A stretch of DNA of 64,000 nucleotides from Microglena sp. YARC (Eukaryota > Chlorophyta > Chlorophyceae > Chlamydomonadales > Chlamydomonadaceae), in NCBI GenBank assembly GCA_022414725.1, contig CM039462.1, positions 119,757,077 through 119,821,076 of the forward strand. Direction: 5' to 3'. Shown here in pieces: positions 45,768 through 54,674 of the stretch. The notes below the pieces were generated by a model. It worked only from the letters and a program-made list of their open reading frames with translations. It was not told the origin of the DNA and made no database searches. Positions within the stretch are counted from its first letter, which is position 1. Each line of letters starts with the position of its first letter. Position numbers and translations under genes: made by a program.

Positions 45768-47849
45768 CTATGGCACTGATGCATTTGGTTTGTCGGTTGG
45801 CTCATGAAGAACATGTGACAGCACTACTGCGGTGGCTTCTTTTGCCAGAGGAACCTGTGGCAGACGAACCGGAGGAGCCTGTGTTGTATCATCAGGATCC
45901 TGCTGCGTCTCTGGCACTGATGCATTTGGTTTGTCGGTTGGCTCATGAAGAACATGTGACAGCACTACTGCGGTGGCTTCTTTTGCCAGAGGAACCTGTG
46001 GCAGACGAACCGGAGGAGCCTGTGTTGTATCATCAGGATCCTGCTGCGTCTCTGGCACTGATGCATTTGGTTTGTCGGTTGGCTCATGAAGAACCTGTGA
46101 CAGCACTACTGCGGTGGCTTCTTTTGCCAGAGGCAGACGAACCGGAGGAAGAGCCTGTGTTGCATCCTCAGGATCCTCTGGCACTAATGCATTTGGTTCG
46201 TCGGTTGGCTCCTGAAGAACCTGTGACAGCACTACTGCGGTGGATTCTTTTGCCCGAGGAACCGGAGGAGGAGCCTGTGTTGCATCATCAGGAATCGTCT
46301 CTGGCACTGATGGTTCGTCAGTTGGCTCCGGAAGAACCTGTAACCGCACTACTGCTATGGCTTCTTTTGCATCAACCGCTTGATTTTGACGGCCTCCTGT
46401 CTGTGCCCGGGGGTGAATGTAGAGGAGCGCTCGGTTGACGTCTCCCTCTGCTTCCGCCGCAACCCAGAAAGCGTCCGTTGCATCGGCCAGATCGCGGTGG
46501 GTCAACACAGCGAGGTGCTGTGCGTTTGCGCCTTCTGACGTCCAGTCCGCGTACATGAACGGAGATGGGGAATCCGAAAAGAAACGTGTTCGGAAGCCTC
46601 GCTTTTCGAGTGCGGTGAACAAATGGTCGACCTTGTAGCCGCGGATCCATAGCTGGACCCTCTCCGTGTACTGCTCTATTATATCGCGCCTTACGTCCGG
46701 GTTCGCGAAATAGGCCATACCCAGTTCGGATTTCCGAGTGGAGTCCTCATCGAGCCGTGCAAAGAGCTTGGCATCGTCGGCGCGACGTCGGCTGCTGACA
46801 AAGTACCGATCGACGACATTACACCGCACGACTGGGTCGTTGAAGTACCCCCCGTACGCGATAGCTCGTGACATAGCATCGTTCTCGACGCAGCGGCGCA
46901 TTGGAGCACGCACCCTGGCTGCGTACTGTGACAAAGGGTGGATCAAGCCGAACCCCGGACGGAAGTGCGGCAACGACGAGGATTCCGGACGAATCCGGAG
47001 GATGCCCCCCCCCCCACCAGTCATGTTGCTGTTGCTGTTGCTGCTGCTGCTAGCTATCCACGTGCCGAAAGCCAGACCGCTCACGCCCATGATGCTCGCG
47101 ATGCGATACCGGGGAACTACCGCGGGCGTGACCACGGCGTTGGCATCGCGCAGCGTCGTCAACATGGACGACAGCCGGCCGTCCCGCGCGGCCGCATGCA
47201 CGGCCTCTTTGCCCTGAGAGCGCAGAAGTTTCAGCGTGCCCACGGCATCGTGGACGTGGTGCAAAGCCAATGCCAAGCGGCATGATGCAAGCAGCGCACT
47301 TGCGTCCCTGCCTGTGACCCGAGAGCTTGGCTGCGAGAGCAGGGCGCGAGCAAAAGACTCGGGAGCATCGATGTCGAAAACGCTGGTTCCGTTCATCGGG
47401 AGCTTGTGCGAGAACTCGGGAAGAATCGCCAATGCGTCAGAGTGCCGGCCGTTGGCGAGGTGTGCGACGAAGCGGACATCGCTTCCACAGATCGCCTCCA
47501 GAGTGGCACTCGACGTGCCAAGTATGGAGCGTGACCACGAAGCTAATACACACATGAACCAGCTGAGGTCTGTTACTAGCACCGCTGCGATGACCAGCAG
47601 CAGGACCGCTCGATGGCTTCGCCCGTAAGACTTTGCATGCAGGCACAGGGCTGCGATGATGGCAGCCAGGAGCGCCACCATGAACCCGTACCTGGCAACT
47701 TGAGATGTGGCGGAGCGTCGGATGCATGAGATCGCGTCGCACGACAACTGGACGAAGACGGCGTTGGTGGCGTCCTTGGGTGCATGTAACATCGGGACGA
47801 GACGCCGTGCCATGGCGTCGTACTCCGCGATCGTTGGAAATCGCGTCAT
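45768..47849 (-). pseudogene. Repeat-rich membrane protein, N-terminal segment
   Basis: About 693 residues from ATG 47,849, chosen because the TTGTCTAACCC element ends 57 nt upstream. Two TM helices lie near residues 53-100 (FMVALLAAIIAALCL and VLLLVIAAVLVTDLSWFM). A third hydrophobic stretch lies around residue 250. A non-repetitive domain with the short motif AYGGYFNDPVVR and AYFANPDVRRDI follows, then repeats of KEATAVVLSQVLHEPTDKPN type. I do not recognise the family. It ends at TAG where the sister repeats have GAG (SVPETQQ), a one-base change, after which the repeats continue in frame. Confidence 0.7.
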
Positions 47850-47906
47850 TCTACTGTCGTTGCGGATATTTGTGTCGCACCGGGCTCGCGCGAGCGCGTT
47901 TTTGTG

Positions 47907-47926
47907 TGGGTTAGACAAAGTCCACC
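47907..47926 (-). promoter_or_regulatory. TTGTCTAACCC element upstream of repeat-protein gene
   Basis: This is the minus-strand copy of the 20-mer also found at 39,865-39,884. It ends 57 nt before the ATG at 47,849. Confidence 0.6.
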
Positions 47927-47938
47927 GGGAGTGCGCAA

Positions 47939-48699
47939 TGTACATCAAATTCTACATCCGTCCCACGCACGTTATGTGCTTCGAGAAGATGCTGGGCGTG
48001 CAAGCCATGGTCAACGACATTCTCGTGGCAGAGTACATTGAGGACACATGGTACGCCCGCTGGAAGATGTTGTTATGGAGGCGGAAGCGGTCTGTCATCA
48101 TGCAACACTATGCGGCGACCATCAGGCATGTGGCGTTGCCTGGAACGCCGGTGGTCTACGGCTACGGCGACGCAGGATTTGCTGCCTGCGGGCGTGGTGA
48201 GCAGGCCGTCCCCACGACAGGGAAGATCTACCTGTTGCGCAGGGTGGCAAGCTGCCTACGCGACGTCAGCCCGTCGATTGCCACACCGGTAGACGAGATG
48301 AGGACGACGATGTGCTGCCACGGATGTGGGGAGGTGATGGTCGACATCAAGCCACCGAACAGGTTTGCAGCGGAGCTGCGCGGGCTGAAGCTGTGCCGGG
48401 GCTGTGGGGTCAATGGCAACGGCCACCGCCTGGTGTCCATCGAAATGGTGGCAGGCGTGCCAGGGGCGATGCCTTTGAAGGACGAGGAGGGAGAGCTGGT
48501 GAGGGACCTGCTGCTGTGCGTTGCTGCCGAAGGTGGCAACATGCTCCACGCGTGCAGGGTCCGAAACCGCGACAAGAACGCGTCGAGGAATATATGGGAG
48601 GCGTTGAACGCCATGATCAAGAGGCCGGAGTACCTTCGGCCACGACCACGAGCGAAGAGGCCACCTCGCATCCGCAGCGGAACGATAGTTGCCTCATAA
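47939..48699 (+). pseudogene. Fanzor/TnpB-like RuvC C-terminal fragment, copy 1
   Basis: About 253 residues from ATG 47,939. The C-terminal half of a Fanzor/TnpB nuclease is recognisable: YGYGDAGFAACGRG, the RuvC-II block PVDEMRTTMCCHGCGE with its Glu and first zinc pair, a second pair in CRGCG, and the RuvC-III block NRDKNASRNIW with its Asp. The RuvC-I Asp and all N-terminal domains are absent, so it cannot be an active nuclease. It is near-identical over about 830 bp (to 48,800) with the C-terminal part of the fusion at 53.0-54.5 kb, but lacks four codons in each of two places (after AAE and before RPEYL). Confidence 0.75.
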
Positions 48700-48800
48700 A
48701 ACGCATCTTAGCAAACATACCACCATACTGATAATTCGCCGACCATGCCTCATATACATACATTTACAGTCGTTCTATTCATTATTTTTCCCCGGTGTAA

Positions 48801-49079
48801 GCGGAGCTTCGAACCTATCAGGTATTCTGGATTGGACTATTTATTGAGCAGAAGACCAGGCTTTCAACATTGGACGTATGCGTATGACAACTTGTTTTTC
48901 CTGTTTTCCTGTTTTTCCTGTTTTCCTGTTTTGTCGCTAGTGTCTGCTCGTTTTTGGCCTTGCCCGCCTTCCAGTCGGCCTTTGATATCCATCTCGCTGG
49001 TTGTTGAGCACATCTTCATTTGTCAACGCATCCTTGAAAACCTTGGTCGTTGCCAACATCACAGGCTTGGCATCATTCA
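48801..49079. other. Short intergenic region
   Basis: It contains ttttcctg repeats (about 48,893-48,932) and the small minus-strand ORF listed next. Confidence 0.5.
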
Positions 49080-49080
49080 T
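48937..49080 (-). CDS. Small basic ORF of 47 residues, unknown
   Basis: ATG at 49,080 follows directly on a GGTTAGACAATG sequence. The frame starts MNDAKPVMLATTKVFKDALT and ends basic (RRARPKTSRH) at TAG 48,937. It sits head to head with the glycosyltransferase gene. No family is recognised; it is kept because the composition is protein-like and the place is otherwise empty. Confidence 0.3.
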   Translation of the reverse strand: MNDAKPVMLATTKVFKDALTNEDVLNNQRDGYQRPTGRRARPKTSRH

Positions 49081-49132
49081 TGTCTAACCCTTTGGGTTTC
49101 CCCATGAAAACCATATTTCCCGTTGTCTAACT
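49080..49132 (+). promoter_or_regulatory. Two TTGTCTAAC elements upstream of glycosyltransferase
   Basis: TTGTCTAACC at 49,080-49,089 and TTGTCTAACT at 49,123-49,132, the second ending 44 nt before the ATG at 49,177. Between them GGTTTCCCCATGAA is shared with the region near 61,567-61,580 on the other strand. Confidence 0.5.
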
Positions 49133-49176
49133 GTGGTGTGTTTCTGCGTTCCAGGGCAGGGCCCCAAAACGTTGTG

Positions 49177-49989
49177 ATGAATGTATCACGGATGCAGCAG
49201 GCAAAGAGGGTACTGGTGGCAACCCCCTGCTACGGGGGCACGATGACAGCTGCGTACTTTCTCAGCATATTGAAGACGCTGTCGGCAGTCTCGTCTCGTC
49301 CGGACATACGGCTGTCCTTTTACACGCTGAGCAATGAGAGCCTGATCACGCGCGCACGCAACACCTGCGTGGCTCACTTTCTGGCCCACGACTTCACGCA
49401 CCTGTTCTTCATAGACGCGGACGTTGAGTTCCAGCCGGAAGCCTTCCTCCGGCTTGTGGACTGCGGCAAGGACGTAGCATGCGCATGCTATCCGCAGAAG
49501 GTCGTGTGATGGGAGAACGCGGCAGCGGTGAGCGCAGCCTCTGGAGGAGGCGCAGATGCGCCCCAGCTTCTGAGCGCGGCACTCAACTTCAACATCAACG
49601 TTGCCAACATCGGGACGAGCCGCGATATGTTCGACCGCGGGTTTGCACGCGTCAAGTACGGTGCGACAGGGTTCATGATCATACGTCGCAGCGTCTTTGA
49701 TGCCATGCGCATGGCGTACCCGGATCAGCAGTACGTGAACGACACGCTGGACGAGCCGGCGGCGAGGCCGCACAACTGGTTGTTCTTCGATTGCGCATTG
49801 GACCCGGAGACTCGCCAGTACCTCAGTGAAGACTATAGCTTCTGCCGAAAGTGGGTCCGGATCGGTGGCACCGTATGGGCCGACGTGGTTTCCCCCTTGA
49901 CGCACGTGGGGACGCACCGGTTCGAGGGCAACGTGTGGCTGAAACTGACGCCCGAGCAGCGCGCCATGGCACTGTCGCAAGCACTGTGA
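49177..49989 (+). pseudogene. GT-A type glycosyltransferase with one in-frame stop
   Basis: One frame of 271 codons from ATG 49,177 to TGA 49,987, interrupted by TGA at 49,507-49,509. The first part has RVLVATPCYGG, LITRARNTCVAHFL and LFFIDADVEFQPEAF. DAD is the DxD metal/nucleotide-sugar site of GT-A enzymes. The second part has GATGFMIIRRSVFDAM, then LSEDYSFCRKWVRIGG (typical acceptor-side E-D) and HVGTHRFEGNV. The domain is complete apart from the stop, which lies in the CYPQK...WE segment. Giant viruses of algae use such enzymes to glycosylate capsid proteins. CGA to TGA would explain the stop, but this is a guess. Confidence 0.8.
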
Positions 49990-50079
49990 ATTTGCCAGCT
50001 GATCATACACTACACGATTCATCAACATGGGAGATGCGAGCCTGGTGCACCATTGCAATGACGTGGCTTTTACCCAAGA

Positions 50080-51042
50080 TCAATTTTCACGCGCGCATTG
50101 GTCGCGCTTGGCGTTGTTGGTGTTGACTTGTGCATCTGCTGCACTTTGACTCGCCCTGATCGCGTTGTTGGCGGTGTTCAGCTGCACGGTCAGCCGGGAG
50201 ATCTGCGCATCTCGATCATTCATGGTGATGCGCAGGGACGATATGCTGGATATGAGTTGGTCGAGCTGGCTCTGCAATGATGTCAGCTCCACAAGGGCTG
50301 CCTCATAGGCCCGGCGCTTTGCGACGGCTTCGCTCTCCAAGGCCGAAGCTGCGCTCGCGTCTGTCAGTATGATCTTGTTGAGATCAGCCAGTTGCCGCGT
50401 GCGAGTGTTCTTCGACTCCGTCAGCATCTGTATGTTTATGGTGGCCTGCACCAGCCTCGAGTAGGTTTCGGAGTACAGCTTCATCTGCACCTTGAGCTCG
50501 GCCTCCGCCTGTGATTTCTGTTTGTTCAGCAGCAAGATCATTTCCTGCGCAACACGGAAGCTGCTTAAGGTTGTGATGTACAAGTTGTTCCGGCGGACCG
50601 CTAGATCCGCTAGCTCGGTTTCGTACGCCTTGTATACGGCAACCTTCTGCTTGGGGACCAGGTTGATGACACATTCGTCTTGTCCCAGGACCTGCTGCAT
50701 CCCGATCTTGGAGACCGCGGAAGCGCTGTCCACCGCCGACATCGGCTGGCACCCCTTCAAGTGTGGGTCCATGAGCCCAGCCACGTCCCGCGTCGCGAAG
50801 TAGCAGGCGTTCAGCACGTTGGGGTGGCGCTTCAGCGAGTCTACCTTGCTGAGGCGGTACATCTCGCCACGGACGTCCGTACTGACCTCACACGCGGCCT
50901 CCAACACGTCTATGCCTTTATTGTTGAGCAGCACGTCCGAAAAACGCTCCTGTCCGCGCAACATGGAGCTGAGGCCCAGACAGGCTGCTAGAAACGCGAT
51001 GCCGAAAGAAATGTAAAGGGTCGCCGTGACGTCAGGCTGCAT
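50080..51042 (-). CDS. TM-anchored coiled-coil protein
   Basis: 320 residues from ATG 51,042. One TM helix (LYISFGIAFLAACLGLSSML) is followed at once by RGQERFSDVL. Then comes a domain with ACYFATRDVAGLMDPHLKGC and GQDECVINLVPKQKVAVYKA, then about 150 residues of heptad-like coiled coil. It is divergently paired with the lectin gene at 51,137, and the two share TM-ERFS, a Cys-containing domain and the CV...P.....YxAYE motif, so they look like paralogues. Likely a virion membrane or fibre-base protein; the family is not identified. Confidence 0.75.
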   Translation of the reverse strand: MQPDVTATLYISFGIAFLAACLGLSSMLRGQERFSDVLLNNKGIDVLEAACEVSTDVRGEMYRLSKVDSLKRHPNVLNACYFATRDVAGLMDPHLKGCQPMSAVDSASAVSKIGMQQVLGQDECVINLVPKQKVAVYKAYETELADLAVRRNNLYITTLSSFRVAQEMILLLNKQKSQAEAELKVQMKLYSETYSRLVQATINIQMLTESKNTRTRQLADLNKIILTDASAASALESEAVAKRRAYEAALVELTSLQSQLDQLISSISSLRITMNDRDAQISRLTVQLNTANNAIRASQSAADAQVNTNNAKRDQCAREN

Positions 51043-51136
51043 TATACACAAGACGACCATATTTTTCATGCCTTGTGGTCCTGGCCCACCTTCTTCGCCC
51101 CCCCCCGTGCCAAAAAAATCATGCGCCATCAGTAGT

Positions 51137-52867
51137 ATGGAGATCCAGGTGCTGCTCCTGTTGCTTTGCCTGATAGCTGTGGTTGCTGCTGCGGTCGGCA
51201 TCGTGTGGTTCCGACCCAAGGTATCCAACCACCACGTAAAGGAACGATTCTCGCCCCGGAGATCGGAGATCCTGACGCCCATGGGCGACAGCATGGTGGA
51301 CGACGCGTGCGGTGCAGACATTGTGAACGGTGGGCGATTCGTCATGCGGGGGTATCCATACATGACCAAGCATCCGTCTGCCAACAACTTGTGCATCTTC
51401 ATGCAGAACCAGTATGACGACACGGTCATGGACAGCCAGCTGAACCAATGCAAGCGCAGCGCGCCGTTCTTCGACGACGCGAAAACTGTGACTGGTGTGT
51501 CGGTGCAACAGATCGACGGACTCGACCGGTGCGTCGTGGAGATGACGCCCAACAAGAGCATCGATGACTACATGGCCTATGAGAAGAAGGCGCGCGACGA
51601 GACGCTCATGAAGACCAAGCTATACCTCGCGCTGAAGGCCAAGTATGATGCACTGATGGCCAAGTTCATCATTCTGACAGAGGAGGTGCGCGTCCTCGAG
51701 GTCGAGCTGAAAAAGGTGCAAGACGATCGTGCGGAACTGAAGATCAAGCAGAAGCAGGCCGAGGACGACACCGTGCTCGCAAATGGCCAGCTTCAGGCGA
51801 AGAAAGGCACCATTTACGAGATGTCTGGCCAGCTGGTCAACCTCGAGTCTAAGGCAGTCTCCGCCGAACAGACGCAAAAGGCGACCGAGGCAAAGGCGAC
51901 CGAGGCCATCGCGGAGTCGAAGAAGGTAGTGACCCTGCCTCCGCCCCCACCGCCTCCGCCGCAACTGCCCGCGTGCAATTACATGTGGGCCGACCAGAGG
52001 TCGTTCGAGATCAAAACTGCTACTACGTGGAGGACCGACTTTCCTGATAAGGGGGCGAAATGGATATGGAATATACCCAATGCCGGAAGTGACGCCCCGG
52101 CAAGCACAGTCGTGTTTCAGAAAAGCCTGCATCTGCCGAACTCGACTGATGCGAGCTTGTACGTCATCGTGGACGACTACAGCTTGGTGTATATGAACAA
52201 TACCTTGTTAGGCAAGACGTCCGGAGGGTTTTGGAAAAATGACCCGTGGCAAGTCTTCCGCGTATCCCTGCATGCCGGGACAAGTGTGGTGACGATCGTG
52301 GGCACCAACGCGCCATTGAGTAGCGCAAATCCGGCCGGCCTCAAGGCATCCCTCATCGACCGTCACGGCCAACCGCTCGTCCACACGGATAGCAGTTGGT
52401 TGTGGACGATGCATATGAAGGCCCCAGGTTGCGCCTCCTTCGACCTTCCCCCAGACAAGTCAACGGATGGCGGCTCCCGGCATAGGCTCCTCCGTGCGGG
52501 GCACGCCCCAAACTTGTGTCTCGACGTGTCAGAATGGTCGAAGGCAACGGGCGCCCAGGTCTACATGTTTCGATGCCACGGGGACAGCAATCAGAAATGG
52601 AAGCTGGACGGAAAGAACCTCGTGAACGCCAACAGCGGGAAGTGTCTGAACGTGTGGGAAAACAAAAGCCAACCTGGTGCAGCCTTGAAGCAGTATCCGT
52701 GCGACGGCGGTGCAAACAGCAGCTGGTCGCACGTGGATGGATCTCTCCGCCCGGACCATGCTCCCAACATGTGCCTCGACGTGAAAGGCGCCGGCACAAA
52801 TGACCGAACGGAGGCCATTTTGTGGCCATGCCACGGAGGTGCTAACCAGAAGTTTCAGTTTGCCTAG
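51137..52867 (+). CDS. TM-anchored coiled-coil protein with ricin-B-type lectin domain
   Basis: About 576 residues from ATG 51,137. In order: TM helix (VLLLLLCLIAVVAAAVGIVW), VKERFSPRR, a domain paralogous to the neighbour (CVVEMTPNKSIDDYMAYEKK), coiled coil to about residue 260, a proline spacer (PPPPPPPP), a beta-sandwich-like domain (WIWNIPNAGS... YVIVDDYSLVYMNN), and a C-terminal beta-trefoil. The trefoil shows repeated CLDV/CLNV and Q-x-W-type motifs (NQKW, NSSW, NQKF). This is the carbohydrate-binding fold only, not a toxic chain. The layout suggests a surface fibre that binds host glycans. Confidence 0.85.
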   Translation: MEIQVLLLLLCLIAVVAAAVGIVWFRPKVSNHHVKERFSPRRSEILTPMGDSMVDDACGADIVNGGRFVMRGYPYMTKHPSANNLCIFMQNQYDDTVMDSQLNQCKRSAPFFDDAKTVTGVSVQQIDGLDRCVVEMTPNKSIDDYMAYEKKARDETLMKTKLYLALKAKYDALMAKFIILTEEVRVLEVELKKVQDDRAELKIKQKQAEDDTVLANGQLQAKKGTIYEMSGQLVNLESKAVSAEQTQKATEAKATEAIAESKKVVTLPPPPPPPPQLPACNYMWADQRSFEIKTATTWRTDFPDKGAKWIWNIPNAGSDAPASTVVFQKSLHLPNSTDASLYVIVDDYSLVYMNNTLLGKTSGGFWKNDPWQVFRVSLHAGTSVVTIVGTNAPLSSANPAGLKASLIDRHGQPLVHTDSSWLWTMHMKAPGCASFDLPPDKSTDGGSRHRLLRAGHAPNLCLDVSEWSKATGAQVYMFRCHGDSNQKWKLDGKNLVNANSGKCLNVWENKSQPGAALKQYPCDGGANSSWSHVDGSLRPDHAPNMCLDVKGAGTNDRTEAILWPCHGGANQKFQFA

Positions 52868-53013
52868 AAGTGATACTGAGATTGTCTACAGCCGGTCACA
52901 CATAAAATCGAACGACCATGTAACAGTACAGTAGTTTAGACATACTCCTCCGACTTCCGCTGTCTTTCGGAGTTATTTCCGTGCGGCTAAAACTTGCAAG
53001 ATTAGCACGCACA
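52868..53013. other. Spacer before the composite element
   Basis: Short non-coding stretch. It contains gattgtctac near 52,881, an imperfect match to the TTGTCTAAC element. Nothing else seen. Confidence 0.4.
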
Positions 53014-54632
53014 TTACACCGGTGGGTGACATGCCAGACAGACAAAGCAACGCGCCGAATTACACGCCGTAGGAAGCTTACCGAAGAAATAGTCAATACA
53101 ATCCGTCAAATGCTTGTAGAAAATCATGGAGTCATGAATCGCAATCACATACAAATCCTCTTATTGGAGTGTAATGGAGTCCGGTTGTGCATCCCTACAA
53201 TTTCTATAGCTGTCAGAAAGCTATGCGGCTTCTCGAAGAAACGAACATCTCGCAGATTTGGCGGTAAGCGAGATGCCGACATGCACCAACGCCTCGTTAA
53301 CACTTTTGAGACCAGCATTCGAGAGCGGTTCGGAGATCCCCACCGTGTTGTATCGATCGACGAGTGCTATTTTTCAGAGAAGGTGCTACCGTTATATGGA
53401 TACTCGCTGGTAGGATCCAAATGCGTCGTCACTTCTCCCACAACTTCATGGAAGAAACGTTCGCTACTCCTCGCAGTTGCGGATGATGGGTCCAAACATT
53501 TCCGCGTATACGAAGGGTCAATCAATAAGCTCCGTTTCTTTGACTTCATTATGGGCCTCGAGTGTCCGCCCAAGACCACGATCATTCTCGATAACGTAGC
53601 CTTCCATAAGGATGTTACCCCAATGATTGATGATTTCCACACGTATCATTCTCGCCGTCAACATCTACGCTGGACGTTGCAAGAGCGCAGGCAGAAGGCC
53701 GAGGTGGAGAGGCGTCGCAACGACCCCTTGCTCAGACTGGCCATCCAAGCCTTGTCATGCTGGACATGGAAGACCACGCACGTTATGTGCTTCGAGAAGA
53801 TGCTGGGCGTGCAAGCCATGGTCAACGACATTCTCGTGGCAGAGTACATTGAGGACACATGGTACGCCCGCTGGAAGATGTTGTTATGGAGGCGGAAGCG
53901 GTCTGTCATCATGCAACACTATGCGGCGACCATCAGGCATGTGGCGTTGCCTGGAACGCCGGTGGTCTACGGCTACGGCGACGCAGGATTCGCTGCCTGC
54001 GGGCGTGGTGAGCAGGCCGTCCCCACGACAGGGAAGATCTACCTGTTGCGCAGGGTGGCAAGCTGCCTACGCGACGTCAACCCGTCGATTGCCACACCGG
54101 TAGACGAGATGAGGACGACGATGTGCTGCCACGGATGTGGGGAGGTGATGGTCGACATCAAGCCACCGAACAGGTTTGCAGCGGAGAAGGTGCCTGCGCT
54201 GCGCGGGCTGAAGCTGTGCCGGGACTGTGGGGTCAATGGCAACGGCCACCGCCTGGTGGCCATCGAAATGGTGGCAGGCGTGCCAGGGGCGATGCCCATG
54301 CAGGACGAGGAGGGAGAGCTGGTGAGGGACCTGCTGCTGTGCGTTGCTGCCGAAGGTGGCAACATGCTCCACGCGTGCAGGGTCCGAAACCGCGACAAGA
54401 ACGCGTCGAGGAATATCTGGGAGGCGTTGAACGCCATGATCAGTGGAGAGGAGAGGCCGGAGTACCTTCGGCCACGACCACGAGCGAAGAGGCCACCTCG
54501 CATCCGCAGCGGAACGATAGTTGCCTCATAGAACGCATCTTAGCGGACATACCACCATACTGATAATTCGCCGACCATGCCTCATATACATACATTTACA
54601 GTCGTTCTATTCATTATTTTACCCCGGTGTAA
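53014..54632. mobile_element. Composite transposase-Fanzor element with TTACACCGG ends
   Basis: The left end reads TTACACCGGTGGG at 53,014; the right end, in reverse from 54,632, reads TTACACCGGGG. The same right end (CCCCGGTGTAA) closes the copy at 48,790-48,800. Between them lies one plus-strand frame fusing a DDE transposase to a Fanzor-like RuvC fragment. A TA target duplication is not clear. The nine matching terminal bases make this a likely Tc1/mariner-class unit, now inactive. Confidence 0.65.
53111..54531 (+). CDS. IS630/Tc1-type transposase fused to Fanzor-like RuvC fragment
   Basis: The frame is open from 52,981 (516 codons), but the element begins at 53,014 and the first ATG is at 53,111. 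Residue numbers below count from 52,981. The transposase part has a helix-turn-helix region, then VVSIDECYF (D127) and TIILDNVAFHKD (D204). The third acidic block (YSPD...E) is missing. A basic stretch (SRRQHLRWTLQERRQKAEVE) leads into the Fanzor part: YGYGDAGFAACGRG, VDEMRTTMCCHGCG (E376), CRDCG and NRDKNASRNIW (D472). RuvC-I is absent. Both catalytic sites are therefore incomplete, yet the joined frame is stop-free, so joining was recent, selected or fortuitous. Confidence 0.75.
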
Positions 54633-54674
54633 CCGTGGAACAGGAGGATGCGAATTTTCCTAGCATCGCGGCTG

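Noticed and set aside
47707..47938. Upstream extension of the Fanzor frame
   Set aside because: It overlaps the start of the minus-strand repeat-protein gene and its promoter element, and is not shared with the second copy.
48745..49107. Plus-strand frame of 120 codons after the Fanzor fragment
   Set aside because: Begins in the conserved 3' flank of the element and runs through a ttttcctg repeat; no recognisable domain.
51042..51561. N-terminal extension of the minus-strand coiled-coil protein
   Set aside because: It overlaps the lectin gene coding region; the ATG at 51,042 directly before the TM helix is a better start.
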